From: Enterococcus termitis
GTDB taxonomy: Bacteria; Bacillota; Bacilli; Lactobacillales; Enterococcaceae
NCBI RefSeq assembly: GCF_001730305.1
Contig: NZ_MIJY01000047.1
Location: 62,001 to 126,000 of the forward strand
Length of the DNA stretch: 64,000 bases
Direction: 5' to 3'
Shown: positions 29,157 through 39,666 of the stretch, one piece after another
Layout: each line of letters opens with the position of its first letter
Numbering within the stretch: position 1 is the stretch's first letter
Position numbers and translations under genes: made by a program
The notes under the pieces: generated by a model
Told to the model about the DNA's origin: nothing
Database searches by the model: none
The model's input: the letters and a program-made list of their open reading frames with translations, nothing else

Positions 29157-30235
29157 TAGTCTTGCTCCTTCCATGCATCCATTAATTCCATAAACTCATC
29201 AAACAAGTGCAGTCCATCATGTGGACCTGGCGCTGCATCTGGATGATATTGAACGGTAAAAGCTGGGTATTGACGATGTCTGACTCCTTCAACCGACCCA
29301 TCATTGACTTCCACATGAGTGACCATCAATTTTTCTGGATCAACAGTTGCTTCATCTACAGCATAACCGTGGTTTTGAGAGGTAAAATCTATTTTGCCTG
29401 TCGCAATTTCACGCACTGGATGATTTAAACCACGATGACCAAAGCGCATTTTATACGTATCTGCTCCGTTAGCTAAGGCAAATAATTGGTGTCCTAAACA
29501 GATGCCAAAAATTGGTACTTTTCCTTGAATTTTTTGAATCATCTCGATTGCTTCTGGTACGTCTTTGGGATCACCAGGTCCGTTTGTCAACATCACTCCA
29601 TCTGGAGAAAGCTCCAAAATTGTTTCAGCATCTGTGTTGTATGGTAAAACGGTCAAATTACAATGCCGCTTCGACAATTCTCGTAAAATACTGTGTTTCA
29701 AGCCGAAGTCTACAACGACCACATTTCTGCCGATTCCAGGACTTGGGTATGGTTTGGTCGTCGAAACCTGCGCTACCTGATTTTTCGGTAAAACAGTTGC
29801 CTTTAATTGATCGAAAGCATGGGCCAAATCATCTCCTGCATCAATGAAACCTGCTTTCATTGTTCCTGCTGAACGGAGCTTTTTCGTTAATGCACGCGTA
29901 TCAATACCAGAAATACCAGGAATTCCTTTTCGTTTTAAAAATTCATCTAAGGTCATTTGTTCTCGCCAGTTAGAAGCTAAACGAGCATGCTCTTTTACAA
30001 CGACACCTTTACAAGTTGGAGCAATCGATTCATAATCGTCACGATTGACACCATAATTCCCAACCATCGGATAGGTAAATGTAATGATTTGACCATTAAA
30101 ACTTTGGTCCGTGATCGTTTCTTGGTAACCTGTCATACTTGTTGTAAAAACAACTTCGCCAACAACATCGACATCTGCACCAAACGCTTTTCCTTCAAAA
30201 ACTGTGCCGTCTTCCAGTATCAATAATCGCTTCAA
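29156..30235 (-). CDS. carA: Carbamoyl phosphate synthase small subunit (glutaminase)
   Basis: 359 residues. The N-terminal CPSase domain ([16 protein letters not shown]) precedes a class I glutamine amidotransferase domain with the nucleophile Cys in [15 protein letters not shown] and the His/Glu pair in [10 protein letters not shown]. It hydrolyses glutamine and channels ammonia to CarB. It lies 2 bp after pyrC. Confidence 0.98.
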   Translation of the reverse strand: MKRLLILEDGTVFEGKAFGADVDVVGEVVFTTSMTGYQETITDQSFNGQIITFTYPMVGNYGVNRDDYESIAPTCKGVVVKEHARLASNWREQMTLDEFLKRKGIPGISGIDTRALTKKLRSAGTMKAGFIDAGDDLAHAFDQLKATVLPKNQVAQVSTTKPYPSPGIGRNVVVVDFGLKHSILRELSKRHCNLTVLPYNTDAETILELSPDGVMLTNGPGDPKDVPEAIEMIQKIQGKVPIFGICLGHQLFALANGADTYKMRFGHRGLNHPVREIATGKIDFTSQNHGYAVDEATVDPEKLMVTHVEVNDGSVEGVRHRQYPAFTVQYHPDAAPGPHDGLHLFDEFMELMDAWKEQD

Positions 30236-30237
30236 AT

Positions 30238-31521
30238 CTATGCATCTCCCTTAGACCATGCTGATTTTCCATCAACAAACGTCAGTAATGTATTCCCTTT
30301 TACTTTCCAACCAACGAAAGGCGTATTTACACCCATTGATTCAAACGCTTTATCATCGATTTCTTCCTCAAGATCAAGGTCAAAAACGGCAATATCTGCT
30401 TGACTCCCAACCGTAAGCGTTCCAGCATCTAATCCAAAAATCTGCGCAGGTTTTACTGCCATCCAATCAATTACCTGCTCCAGTGTGAATTTTCCTGTTT
30501 CAACAAAATGTGTGTAGATCAGTTGAAAAGCAGTTTCACTGCCAACGATTCCAAAAGGTGCTTTTAAAAATGTTTGATTTTTTTCTTCTAGACCATGTGG
30601 TGCGTGATCCGTAGCAATACAATCGATCGTTCCATCTAATAAGCCTTCAATCAACGCATCTCGATCTTCAGTTGCCCGCAGTGGCGGATTCATTTTCCAA
30701 AAACCGTTGTCTTCTGGAATATCTTCATCGACTAAAATCAAGTGATGAGGAGAAACTTCTGCGGTCACATGAACGCCTGCGCGCTTCGCATCTCGAATCA
30801 CACGAACACTTTCTTTAGTGGAAACATGACATACATGATAATGAACACCCGTTTCTCCTGCTAATACTACATCACGAGCAATTTGAGAAGCTTCTGTTGA
30901 GCTTAAAATCCCCGGTAGTCCCAGTTTTTTAGAGATTTCTCCTTCATGCATCACACCGCCAAACAATAACGACTCATCTTCTGTATGAGCAACAAGTGCC
31001 ATCCCTAATGCAGCAGCTTCTTTCATTGCTAGATACATTGTTCCAGCGGTTTGCACACCAACACCATCATTCGTAAAGGCAAAAGCGCCGACTTCTTTTA
31101 ACGCTTTTTGATCCGTCAATGTTTCACTACGTAGTTCTTCTGTAATTGGCGCGTATTGTAAGACTTTTACGACTGCATTTTTTTCGATGATCTCATAGAC
31201 TTCTTTTAATTTTTCGGGAGTATCAGGTACAGGGTTTAGATTAGGCATCGCACAAACAGTAGTGAAACCACCTCTAGCAGCAGATTTGCTTCCTGTTTCG
31301 ATCGTCTCCTTATAAGTAAAACCTGGTTCTCTTAAATGAACATGGACATCGACCAAGCCTGGTGTGATTAGTTGACCTTTTGCATCGTATACTTCATCGA
31401 ACAGCTCTTCATCAAATGACGTACCGATCGCTTTGATTTTTTCATCCTCGATCCAGATTTCAGCCGGGATCAATTGATTGCCTTTTTTGATGATTTTTCC
31501 ATTTTTGATAAGTGTCTTCAT
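30238..31521 (-). CDS. pyrC: Dihydroorotase, class I
   Basis: Start at ATG 31521 ([10 protein letters not shown]) behind TAGGTGAA; 427 residues, the usual size. The metal-binding motif [16 protein letters not shown], His residues in [13 protein letters not shown] and TAEVSPHHL, and the late IATDHAPHG motif are complete. It cyclises N-carbamoyl-aspartate to dihydroorotate. Ten bp after pyrB. Confidence 0.97.
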   Translation of the reverse strand: MKTLIKNGKIIKKGNQLIPAEIWIEDEKIKAIGTSFDEELFDEVYDAKGQLITPGLVDVHVHLREPGFTYKETIETGSKSAARGGFTTVCAMPNLNPVPDTPEKLKEVYEIIEKNAVVKVLQYAPITEELRSETLTDQKALKEVGAFAFTNDGVGVQTAGTMYLAMKEAAALGMALVAHTEDESLLFGGVMHEGEISKKLGLPGILSSTEASQIARDVVLAGETGVHYHVCHVSTKESVRVIRDAKRAGVHVTAEVSPHHLILVDEDIPEDNGFWKMNPPLRATEDRDALIEGLLDGTIDCIATDHAPHGLEEKNQTFLKAPFGIVGSETAFQLIYTHFVETGKFTLEQVIDWMAVKPAQIFGLDAGTLTVGSQADIAVFDLDLEEEIDDKAFESMGVNTPFVGWKVKGNTLLTFVDGKSAWSKGDA

Positions 31522-31530
31522 TCTATTCAC

Positions 31531-32457
31531 CTAAGCCTTTCCATGTAATACTGCTTCTAAAATTGCCATTCTCATGAATACCCCGTTGCTCATTTGTTGA
31601 ATGATGCGAGATTGAATTCCCTCTACAAGAGAATCTGCTAATTCCACATCACGATTGACAGGTGCCGGATGCATGATCACAGCGTGCTTTTGGAGCTTTT
31701 TCGCACGTTCTACTGTTAAGCCATAATTTTGATGGTATTCTTCTTTTGAAAAAATTTCTGATCCATCGTGACGTTCATGCTGGACCCGCAGGAGCATCAT
31801 CACATCGACCATTTCAACCAGTTCATCCAGCGGCATATAGTGCCCATATGCTTCAAATTGCTTATCGTACCATTCTTCCGGACCTGAGAAAAAGATCGTC
31901 GCACCCAGTCGTTTTAGCATTTGCATATTTGATTTTGCTACTCTTGAATGTGTGATATCACCAACAATCGCCACTTTTAGTCCTTCAAAGTAACCAAATT
32001 CTTCATATATTGTCATCAAATCTAGTAAACATTGTGTTGGATGCTGTCCACTGCCGTCTCCTCCGTTGATGATAGAACATTGGATCGTTTTGCTTTGGAT
32101 CAATTCATCGTAATAATTTTCTTTACCATGGCGAATGACTGCCACATCTACACCAATCGCAGACATTGTCAACACTGTATCATATAATGTTTCACCTTTT
32201 TTTACTGAGCTCATACTTTCTTCGAACTCAATTACCTCGATCCCAAGTTTCTTTTCAGCGACATCAAAACTTTTATGCGTTCGCGTGCTATTTTCAAAGA
32301 ATAGATTTGTTGCGAAGTATTGCTTTTTCTCCGGTTGCCAAGTTGCTCCTTGTTTGAACTCTTGTGCGCGGCGGATCAAGCCCATGACTTCTTGGTCACT
32401 AAGTGCTTCTACGGTTAAAAGATGCTTGAGACTGATACGTTCAGATGTGATGATCAT
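31531..32457 (-). CDS. pyrB: Aspartate carbamoyltransferase catalytic chain
   Basis: 308 residues. The carbamoyl-phosphate loop [20 protein letters not shown] and [17 protein letters not shown] are intact, as are [10 protein letters not shown] and ILRVQHER-type aspartate contacts ([10 protein letters not shown]). It commits carbamoyl phosphate and aspartate to pyrimidine synthesis. No regulatory pyrI is present, as expected in Firmicutes. AAGGAGG precedes the ATG. The 241-bp gap to pyrP contains two structured repeats. Confidence 0.97.
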   Translation of the reverse strand: MIITSERISLKHLLTVEALSDQEVMGLIRRAQEFKQGATWQPEKKQYFATNLFFENSTRTHKSFDVAEKKLGIEVIEFEESMSSVKKGETLYDTVLTMSAIGVDVAVIRHGKENYYDELIQSKTIQCSIINGGDGSGQHPTQCLLDLMTIYEEFGYFEGLKVAIVGDITHSRVAKSNMQMLKRLGATIFFSGPEEWYDKQFEAYGHYMPLDELVEMVDVMMLLRVQHERHDGSEIFSKEEYHQNYGLTVERAKKLQKHAVIMHPAPVNRDVELADSLVEGIQSRIIQQMSNGVFMRMAILEAVLHGKA

Positions 32458-32486
32458 TCGTTTTCCTCCTTAAAATTAAAAGCGTA

Positions 32487-32693
32487 GCGGGCTCGTTAAG
32501 CCTTGACAGAAAAATAGGAAAAGATGTTAGTGACGCTTCTTGTCACTGACAGATTTTATCTTTTTTCCGAAAGGCTAGCCCGCATAGCTAGATAGCATAA
32601 AAGCGTAGCAGTTCGTTTAGTCTTGACAGAAAATACATAAATGACGCTTTTATCACTGATACATCCTATTCTTTTTCTAAAAGACTATGCTTT
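32487..32693 (-). repeat. Two tandem homologous RNA hairpins between pyrP and pyrB
   Basis: Hairpin A (32600-32693) and hairpin B (32487-32583) repeat with a 121-bp period. In the transcript each has an outer stem, then AGUCUU:AAGACU in A or AGCCUU:AAGGCU in B, then an apical AGUGAU:GUCAUU (A) or AGUGAC:GUCACU (B). The U-A to C-G swap is a compensatory change, which supports conserved structure. There is no PyrR consensus loop and no good terminator tract, so they are not standard pyr attenuators. Confidence 0.65.
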
Positions 32694-32698
32694 AAAAG

Positions 32699-33991
32699 CT
32701 AAACAGACTTTTCTTCACTGCGCGCTGTTTCAGGCAAAATCAAGTTTAAAATAATTCCTAGAACAGTTGCTAGTGCCATTGATGAAAGCTCAAATGTATT
32801 CAATTTGAATACCAGCCCGCCAATTCCGATGACTAAAATCACTGAAGCGATTAACAGGTTTTTCTTTTTATCAAAGTTGATTTGATTATCGATTAAAATT
32901 TTTAATCCGCTTGCTGCAATTACACCGAAGAGAACAAAGCTGATTCCTGAAATAACTGGTCCTGGAATACTTAATATAATAGCACTCAGTTTTCCTACAA
33001 AGCCAAGTCCTACAGCAAAAACGGCTGCGCCTCCAATCACGAATACACTGTGTACTCTAGTAATGGCTAAAACACCGATGTTTTCACCATAACTTGTCAC
33101 CGGAGGTCCTCCGACTAAACCTGCGACGATCTGAGCCGCTCCATCACCCATCAAAGTTTTTGACAACCCTGGATCTTGGAAGAAGTTTCGTTTGGTCAGC
33201 TTATTTAGTACCATCAAATGTCCGATATGTTCAGTCATTGTCACAAAAGCGATTGGTGCCATTGTGGTAATTGCATTTAAATGTAGTTTGGGTTGATATT
33301 GTACAAAGGGAATCTCAAAGTTCGGCATAGCAAACCAGGCTGCTTCTTTGATTGGTTCAACATCTACGATTCCGAATGCTAATGCAATCAGATAACCACT
33401 GACGATTCCTAATAAAATTGGTATAAGTCCTAAAAATCCTTTGAAAAACATGTTATAAAAAATCGTCAACCCTAAAGTAAGAAGCGCTACCGCAATATAT
33501 TTGAAATCATATTCTCCATCATTGAACATTGCGTTATTAGCTGCATTGGAAGCAAGCCCTAATCCAATGACCATAACAACAGGTCCAACCACGATCGGTG
33601 GTAAAATTTTATCTAACCAATCAGAACCGATTTTTTTGATAATAAGAGAAACGATCAAGTAAACCAATCCTGTTGTAATTGCTCCTTGTGCAATTGCTGG
33701 ATAGCCATCACTTTTCATCAGCATCTGCATTGCAGCAATAAAAGCAAAACTGCTGCCTAGATAGGCGGGAATTTTTCCTTTTGTTACAAACAAATACACC
33801 ATGGTTCCTAAGCCGGAACTAACTAGTGCAATTCCTGGATCGATATCGACTAGTATCGGCACTAAAACTGTTGCGCCAAACATAGTGAATAAATGTTGTA
33901 AGCTTAAACCGATCCAATGTGCTGTTTTTGGCCGATCATTAATGTCTAAAACCGCTTCTTCATTGCGAAATTCTTTTTCTGTCATGTTCAT
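32699..33991 (-). CDS. pyrP: Uracil permease
   Basis: 430 residues, nucleobase:cation symporter 2 (UraA/PyrP) family. About 14 membrane segments; the substrate motif region ITTMAPIAFVTMTEHIGHLM and QIVAGLVGGPPVTSYGEN are typical. It imports uracil. Second gene of the operon, 32 bp after pyrR, with no attenuator between them (B. subtilis has one there). Confidence 0.97.
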   Translation of the reverse strand: MNMTEKEFRNEEAVLDINDRPKTAHWIGLSLQHLFTMFGATVLVPILVDIDPGIALVSSGLGTMVYLFVTKGKIPAYLGSSFAFIAAMQMLMKSDGYPAIAQGAITTGLVYLIVSLIIKKIGSDWLDKILPPIVVGPVVMVIGLGLASNAANNAMFNDGEYDFKYIAVALLTLGLTIFYNMFFKGFLGLIPILLGIVSGYLIALAFGIVDVEPIKEAAWFAMPNFEIPFVQYQPKLHLNAITTMAPIAFVTMTEHIGHLMVLNKLTKRNFFQDPGLSKTLMGDGAAQIVAGLVGGPPVTSYGENIGVLAITRVHSVFVIGGAAVFAVGLGFVGKLSAIILSIPGPVISGISFVLFGVIAASGLKILIDNQINFDKKKNLLIASVILVIGIGGLVFKLNTFELSSMALATVLGIILNLILPETARSEEKSV

Positions 33992-34023
33992 TTACCTGCC
34001 CCATCTTTACTATTTCTACTGGT

Positions 34024-34596
<573 letters not shown>

Positions 34597-34645
34597 CTAT
34601 TTTTTAGTACCCCTTCAAGCTTCCTGTTTCAGCGCACGGGTTCTT

Positions 34646-34945
34646 CGCTTGCTCTTTTTCGATTAATAGTACAAATGCTTTTTGATACTTGTTGATTACC
34701 ACATTGCTGTGTCGCTCTCTTTGCTTAAGAGCTTGACTGACACTTTTGACTTAAATCTTTTTTGCTACAGCTTCATTTGTTCAGAGTGTGACTTAGTCAT
34801 GTGATTCCGTAATTCGGTTACTTCGCTCTCTTTTATCAGAGAGCTTATCTGGTACTTTTAACTATAATCTTTCACGCTACAGCTCAAATGGTTCAAGTGG
34901 TGACTCGGTCATGTGATTCCGTAATTCGGTTACTTCGCTCTCTTT
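34646..34945 (-). repeat. Tandem ~112-bp repeat array in the pyrR leader
   Basis: The motif AAAGAGAGCG (minus strand) occurs at 34936-34945, 34824-34833 and 34713-34722 (periods 112 and 111), with a degenerate copy at 34646-34657. The first two copies share a perfect 37-nt block (34909-34945 and 34797-34833). Each unit can form a short hairpin such as GCTCTCT/AGAGAGC. The array lies between the PyrR-controlled terminator and pyrR, so it is transcribed only after antitermination. The rest of 34582-35005 holds no long ORF. Confidence 0.7.
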
Positions 34946-35005
34946 GTTCGCCAAGTATTGTTCATCATCCGCTCTGTCAGCTTGCTGCCAATCGCAGTGA
35001 TTCAC
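34877..35005 (-). CDS. Possible 42-codon ORF after the PyrR terminator
   Basis: A GTG at 35005 lies 9 nt after GGAGG, which is itself the 3' arm of the terminator hairpin. The frame runs 42 codons (starting VNHCDWQQADRADDEQ, ending PLEPFEL) to a TAG at 34877. Its C-terminal half falls in the 112-bp repeat, whose second copy keeps the same frame but has no start. No family is recognised. It could be a real peptide, or only an open frame in a structured leader. Confidence 0.3.
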   Translation of the reverse strand: MNHCDWQQADRADDEQYLANKESEVTELRNHMTESPLEPFEL

Positions 35006-35150
35006 AACAAAAATCCTCCTACCCGTAATTAGGTAGGAGGATTGAACAATCTATACAAAGATACCATCCATTACACGCAGCTCGATACTAAGCGCACTTA
35101 GTAGATTCTGCATGTTACCTTCTTAGCCTCACGGGACTACTCTTAAAGGA
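35006..35150 (-). promoter_or_regulatory. PyrR-dependent transcription attenuator of the pyr operon
   Basis: The minus strand contains AGTCCCGTGAGGCT (35125-35138), which fits the PyrR-binding loop ARUCCNGNGAGGYU, closed by CCTT/AAGG flanks. Downstream, AATCCTCCTACC pairs with GGTAGGAGGATT (35012-35043) and is followed by a T tract, forming the terminator. With UMP-bound PyrR on the loop the terminator forms; without it an alternative pairing permits readthrough. This is the only consensus PyrR site in the operon. Confidence 0.93.
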
Positions 35151-35178
35151 TAAATTATTTAATTTACTTTCACAAAAC

Positions 35179-35207
35179 AGTGTACCTTTTCTTCAGAGAT
35201 AAATCAA
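35179..35207 (-). promoter_or_regulatory. Promoter of the pyr operon
   Basis: TTGATT and TACACT are 17 nt apart on the minus strand, about 30 bp before the PyrR hairpin. The -35 overlaps the stop codon of rluD. Confidence 0.65.
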
Positions 35208-36109
35208 TCATTATTTCTTAAATCATCTAAAGTTTTTTCAAAAAGCTCTGGTAAAGGCGCTTCAAAAACCATCATTTGCCCAGTAGTTGGGTGTTTAAAG
35301 CCCAGCATTTGTGCGTGTAAGAATTGGCCATTTCCTTTTAGTGTTTTCCGAGGTCCGTAAAGCGGATCACCAGCAACTGGATAACCAATATATTTCATAT
35401 GGACACGAATTTGATGTGTCCTCCCCGTCTCTAACTGTAATTGCAGTAATGTATAATCATTAAAACGCTCCATTACTTCAAAATGAGTGACTGCAGGTTT
35501 GCCGCCTTCGATCACAGCCTGCATCTTACGATCATTTTTTGAACGACCGATCGGCGCGTTGATTTCACCTTTATCATGAGAAATTTCTCCATGAACAAGT
35601 GCAACATATTTTCTAAGAGACGTTTTATCTTTTAATTGTTCCGCCAATGCAATATGTGCTTTGTCATTTTTAGCAACCATCAATAAACCAGAGGTATCCT
35701 TATCGATTCGATGAACAATCCCAGGACGAATAATACCGTTGATTGAGGATAAATCTTTAATATGATACAACAAAGCATTCACTAGTGTTCCTTGAGAATG
35801 ACCAGCAGAAGGATGGACAACCATTCCTTGTGGTTTGTTGATAACCAGTACATCATCATCTTCATAGACAATATCTAGAGGAATATCTTCCGCTTGAATA
35901 TCAAGTTCCTCAGGTTCTGGAATCGTAATAATAATTGTATCATTTGCTTTTACTTTGTAGTTTGCACGAATCGCTTCACCATTGACTTGTACATGATTTT
36001 CTTTAACCCATTGCTGGATTTGTGAACGAGAATATTCTTTTAGTAAATCACTTAAAACCTTATCAATGCGTCCTGTTTCTGTTTTTATCTTTACGTTAAT
36101 TTGTTCCAT
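35204..36109 (-). CDS. RluD-type pseudouridine synthase
   Basis: 301 residues. An N-terminal S4 domain (KVLSDLLKEYSRSQIQQWVK) precedes the RluA/RluD catalytic domain with GIVHRIDKDTSGLLMVAKND (catalytic Asp) and RTHQIRVHMKYIGYPV. It converts uridines in 23S rRNA to pseudouridine. The start overlaps the end of lspA by 14 bp, the common lspA-rluD pair in Firmicutes. RluD is the best guess among RluA family members. Confidence 0.93.
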   Translation of the reverse strand: MEQINVKIKTETGRIDKVLSDLLKEYSRSQIQQWVKENHVQVNGEAIRANYKVKANDTIIITIPEPEELDIQAEDIPLDIVYEDDDVLVINKPQGMVVHPSAGHSQGTLVNALLYHIKDLSSINGIIRPGIVHRIDKDTSGLLMVAKNDKAHIALAEQLKDKTSLRKYVALVHGEISHDKGEINAPIGRSKNDRKMQAVIEGGKPAVTHFEVMERFNDYTLLQLQLETGRTHQIRVHMKYIGYPVAGDPLYGPRKTLKGNGQFLHAQMLGFKHPTTGQMMVFEAPLPELFEKTLDDLRNND

Positions 36110-36572
36110 CTTTTCCGTCCTTTGCTGCTTTTTCTTCTAAAATCAAGTAAATAAAAATACATGCTACTCCGATCACCAGTACTGTGTCAGCAACATTAAA
36201 TATTGGAAAATTGATAAATTCTGTCTGGAACATATCCACAACATAGCCTAAACGTAAACGATCGATAAAATTCCCGATAGCACCAGCTAAAATCAAACTC
36301 AGACCAATCGTAAACCACTTACTGCCATGTATATTTTTAACTAGAATATACAGCACAACTGCAACCACTATAACAGTAATAATATAAAAGAACCACATTT
36401 TCCCCTCTAATAAGCTCCAAGCGGCTCCAGTATTTCGAATATTCGTAAATGATAAAAATCCTGGAAGAAACTCTTTGGTCTCTCCTAACTGAATATTGGC
36501 CACGGTTAAATATTTTACCCACTGATCTAAACCAATCAGTAAAGCGCTAATAACAAGATACACTGCTAACAA
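36096..36572 (-). CDS. lspA: Lipoprotein signal peptidase (signal peptidase II)
   Basis: 158 residues, four membrane segments. The aspartyl protease motifs are present: NTGAAWSLLEG, GAIGNFIDRLRLGYVVDMF (Asp) and FPIFNVADTVLVIG (Asp). It cleaves signal peptides from lipidated prolipoproteins such as PstS and the cyclophilin encoded in this window. Overlaps rluD. Confidence 0.97.
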   Translation of the reverse strand: MLAVYLVISALLIGLDQWVKYLTVANIQLGETKEFLPGFLSFTNIRNTGAAWSLLEGKMWFFYIITVIVVAVVLYILVKNIHGSKWFTIGLSLILAGAIGNFIDRLRLGYVVDMFQTEFINFPIFNVADTVLVIGVACIFIYLILEEKAAKDGKDGTN

Positions 36573-36578
36573 ATTGCT

Positions 36579-37283
36579 TCATTCCTTCTCTAATATATTG
36601 TATAAATCTCTTGGTCGGATAATTCCCAATAAGTTCCCGTTTTGGTTACCATCTGATGTGATGAGAATGGCCTCCAACCTAACCTGAGTTGAAAACATTT
36701 CTTCTACTTGATATACGGTCGTTTCTTGATCCACAAACTGATAATTGCTTTCTTTATAATTTGCCAGTAAAAGCTCAGATGCCTTTCTTCCTTCCAAACG
36801 AATATCCCCTTTGGAACTCTCTATCGCAAACCAAATACCTAACCCTCGAGCTGTAATCAAGCCCTTGAAATTACCCCTATCATAAATAGGAAATTGTGAA
36901 TATTGCTTTCTTGCCACGATTGCTAAAATATCTTTAATTGAAATAGTGATTTCAAAACCTGTCACTTTTTTAGCAAAGCGAGGTAATACTTTGTCTGGGC
37001 TGATCAATGCTTGCTCAATTTCTTTAATCCGATTAACTGCCCAATCATTTGGTTCAGCAATAATAAAGTCACTAGAAATCCGCTCATGTACGATTGCATT
37101 TCTTAATTGGGCCATTTGCAGCAGATCATCTTGGAAATGGACTACCTGACTGTCCTTTTTTCTAGCTAAACGCCGTACCATTTCACTAAATCCCATACTC
37201 GTTGGATTATTCAATTCTTCACGAAACCATTTCTCGATCCGATTAAAACTGGCTAAAAATTCTTCTGCTCTTTCTCCCATCAT
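36579..37283 (-). CDS. CBS-domain protein with N-terminal helical domain
   Basis: 234 residues. Residues 1-90 are helical and include ALRNAIVHERISSDFIIAEP-like sequence (LRNAIVHER), resembling HEPN-type RxxxxH helices. Residues 105-234 are a tandem CBS pair (VARKQYSQFPIYDRGNFKGL, EAILITSDGNQNGNLLGIIR), which usually binds adenine nucleotides. It lies between lspA and a small membrane protein gene with 4-bp overlap to the latter. A nucleotide-responsive regulator is likely; no target is visible. Confidence 0.8.
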   Translation of the reverse strand: MMGERAEEFLASFNRIEKWFREELNNPTSMGFSEMVRRLARKKDSQVVHFQDDLLQMAQLRNAIVHERISSDFIIAEPNDWAVNRIKEIEQALISPDKVLPRFAKKVTGFEITISIKDILAIVARKQYSQFPIYDRGNFKGLITARGLGIWFAIESSKGDIRLEGRKASELLLANYKESNYQFVDQETTVYQVEEMFSTQVRLEAILITSDGNQNGNLLGIIRPRDLYNILEKE

Positions 37284-37663
37284 TGTATCTCCTTGATTAT
37301 GTACGCTTTATTTAACATAGAAAATAAAAAAATAAAATAAATGACAAGTAAAAAAATGATTCCTATTATATTCAAGCGAAGGATCGGGACTAGAATCATT
37401 CCAATAAAAAGTATAACATAATTTGATAGTAAAATTGGATTCATTGTCACTTCTAACTCAATAGTTCGTCCTTCATCGACTAATGAAAGCGGCTGACTCT
37501 TCAAAAGAAAAAAATTTGCTTGAACAACACACTGTTTTTCATCGATTTCAACCGACTTTGTTTGATTGTGATTTATAGAAAACCACTTTTGATTATTTTT
37601 TTTGATCTCGATCGGACTACCCATTCCATAAAATCCAGTATTTCTGGTACAACGAATATTCAT
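37280..37663 (-). CDS. Small membrane protein of unknown function
   Basis: 127 residues. The first ~80 residues are a soluble, beta-rich portion (SPIEIKKNNQKWFSINHNQT); two hydrophobic segments follow (80-95 and 97-118) and a short basic tail. AGGAGGGA precedes the ATG. It overlaps the CBS-domain gene start by 4 bp, so the two are coupled and may form a membrane-soluble pair. No family recognised. Confidence 0.7.
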   Translation of the reverse strand: MNIRCTRNTGFYGMGSPIEIKKNNQKWFSINHNQTKSVEIDEKQCVVQANFFLLKSQPLSLVDEGRTIELEVTMNPILLSNYVILFIGMILVPILRLNIIGIIFLLVIYFIFLFSMLNKAYIIKEIQ

Positions 37664-37760
37664 GCTGATCCCTCCTCGAGCTGTAGACTAAAGTATATAA
37701 CAAAAATGTTTGAACGGAAAGAAGGAAGTTGATTTAAGATAGAATAACTAAAATTAATAA

Positions 37761-37798
37761 AAAAATAAACGCCCGATGTTCAAAGGACGTTTATTTTT
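37761..37798 (-). terminator. Terminator of fhs
   Basis: AAAAATAAACG and CGTTTATTTTT form an 11-bp stem 15 bp after the fhs stop. Confidence 0.8.
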
Positions 37799-37812
37799 AG
37801 CCTATTCGTTAA

Positions 37813-39483
37813 TTAGAACAATCCAATAGCTTGACCGTTTTGATCTACATCCATATTAAGCGCCGCTGGTTTTTTAGGCAAGCCCGGCATGGTCATTACA
37901 TCGCCTGTCAAAGCTACAATAAATCCTGCTCCGATTTTGGGTACCAATTCGCGTATTGTGATCATAAAGTCTCCTGGACGACCTAGCTTTTCAGGATCAT
38001 CCGACAAAGAGTACTGCGTCTTTGCCATACAAACAGGTAAACGATCCCAACCATATTTTTCAAAAGTAGCTAATTGTTTTTGGGCTTTTTTTGAAAAGCT
38101 TACGTCGCTACCACCATAAATCTTAGTGACGATCGACTTAATTTTATCTTCTAAATTCATTCCAGATTGATAGATTGAATGAAAATCATTTTCCTGCTCA
38201 TCAATCACTTGAATCACACGTTTTGCTAACGAAATACCGCCTTTTGGACCATTTGCCCATACACTAGTTAATTCAACAGGGACATCTTGTGTTTCACATA
38301 GTTCTTTCAATGTTGTCAATTCGTTTTGAGTATCACCAGAAAATTCATTGATTGCCACAACAACTGGTAAACCATAACTTCTCATATTTTCAATATGCTT
38401 TTGAAGATTGGCAAAACCTTTAACTAATGCTGGTATATTCTCTTCGGTCAATGAAGCTTTCGCCACACCACCATGCATTTTTAACGCACGTATCGTAGCA
38501 ACGATTACTACAGCATCCGGTGCTTTTTTTAAATTAGGTACTTTAATATCTAAAAATTTTTCCGCGCCTAAGTCTGCTCCAAAGCCCGCTTCAGTTACTG
38601 TGTATTCTCCTAATTTGAGTGCCGTTTTTGTTGCTAGTAAACTATTACAACCATGCGCTATATTCGCAAACGGACCACCGTGAACTAAGGCAGCGGTACC
38701 GTAGATTGTTTGCACTAGATTCGGTTTTAGTGCATCTTTTAATAGTAAAGTTAAGGCCCCTTGAACACCCAAATCACTGACAGTTACAGGCTCCAGTTCA
38801 AATGTATAAGCAACAACAATATTTCCTAAACGAGACTTTAAATCCTCCAAATCAGAAGCTAAACACAAGATAGCCATGATTTCACTAGCAACAGTAATAT
38901 CAAATCCATCTTCACGTGGAACTCCCTGAATCGGACCGCCTAAGCCAACCATGACTTGACGCAACTCTCGATCATTTAGATCAACTACTCGTTTCCAAAT
39001 GACCCGTCGAGCATCGATCCCCAGCTCATTCCCTTGATGAATGTGATTATCTAATAAGGCTGAAAGAGCATTGTTAGCCGTTGTGATCGCATGCATGTCT
39101 CCTGTAAAATGCAAGTTGATGTCTTCCATCGGTAAAACCTGAGCAAATCCGCCTCCAGCTGCACCGCCTTTAATGCCCATAACAGGTCCTAAAGAAGGCT
39201 CCCGTAACGCAATCATTGTTTTCACGCCGATCTCATTTAATGCATCACCTAAACCAATCGTCACCGTGGACTTTCCTTCTCCAGCGGGGGTCGGATTAAT
39301 TGATGTAACTAAGATCAATTTACCATCCTCACCTTTGGCTAAACGCTGAATCGTAGAGAAATCAATTTTTGCTTTATATTTTCCATATAATTCTAAATCA
39401 TCCTCTTTTAGTCCAATTGATTGCCCAATGCTGGTGATTGGTTGTAAATCTACTGATTGCGAAATTTCAATATCTGTTTTCAT
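37813..39483 (-). CDS. fhs: Formate-tetrahydrofolate ligase
   Basis: ATG at 39483 ([16 protein letters not shown]) follows AGAGGGCG, giving 556 residues, the standard length; the upstream in-frame ATGs have no ribosome site. The nucleotide loop [38 protein letters not shown] and VRPGDFMI-like sequence ([12 protein letters not shown]) identify the family. It makes 10-formyl-THF from formate, ATP and THF for purine and formyl-Met synthesis. Single gene with its own terminator, divergent from the cold-shock gene. Confidence 0.97.
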   Translation of the reverse strand: MKTDIEISQSVDLQPITSIGQSIGLKEDDLELYGKYKAKIDFSTIQRLAKGEDGKLILVTSINPTPAGEGKSTVTIGLGDALNEIGVKTMIALREPSLGPVMGIKGGAAGGGFAQVLPMEDINLHFTGDMHAITTANNALSALLDNHIHQGNELGIDARRVIWKRVVDLNDRELRQVMVGLGGPIQGVPREDGFDITVASEIMAILCLASDLEDLKSRLGNIVVAYTFELEPVTVSDLGVQGALTLLLKDALKPNLVQTIYGTAALVHGGPFANIAHGCNSLLATKTALKLGEYTVTEAGFGADLGAEKFLDIKVPNLKKAPDAVVIVATIRALKMHGGVAKASLTEENIPALVKGFANLQKHIENMRSYGLPVVVAINEFSGDTQNELTTLKELCETQDVPVELTSVWANGPKGGISLAKRVIQVIDEQENDFHSIYQSGMNLEDKIKSIVTKIYGGSDVSFSKKAQKQLATFEKYGWDRLPVCMAKTQYSLSDDPEKLGRPGDFMITIRELVPKIGAGFIVALTGDVMTMPGLPKKPAALNMDVDQNGQAIGLF

Positions 39484-39600
39484 TGACGCCCTCTTTTCCC
39501 GAACTTTATTCATAAAAACAATCATTTTCGTTAAGATATTACCTATTATACCTTTTATTCTCTTCCTTTTCTATGACTAAAATGTCTTTTTTGCAAAAGA

Positions 39601-39629
39601 TTGACGGGGGTTGTTTTTCACTTTATAAT
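39601..39629 (+). promoter_or_regulatory. Promoter of the cold-shock gene
   Basis: TTGACG and TATAAT are 17 nt apart, nearly consensus, about 37 bp before the start codon. Confidence 0.8.
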
Positions 39630-39666
39630 GATGCTAGACTTTAGAAAATAAAGGGGCGTGATTTGA

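Noticed and set aside
32458-32698. Second PyrR attenuator between pyrP and pyrB
   Set aside because: No ARUCCNGNGAGGYU loop and no hairpin followed by a U run; kept as unexplained tandem hairpins.
33992-34023. PyrR attenuator between pyrR and pyrP
   Set aside because: The gap is only 32 bp and holds just the pyrP ribosome site.
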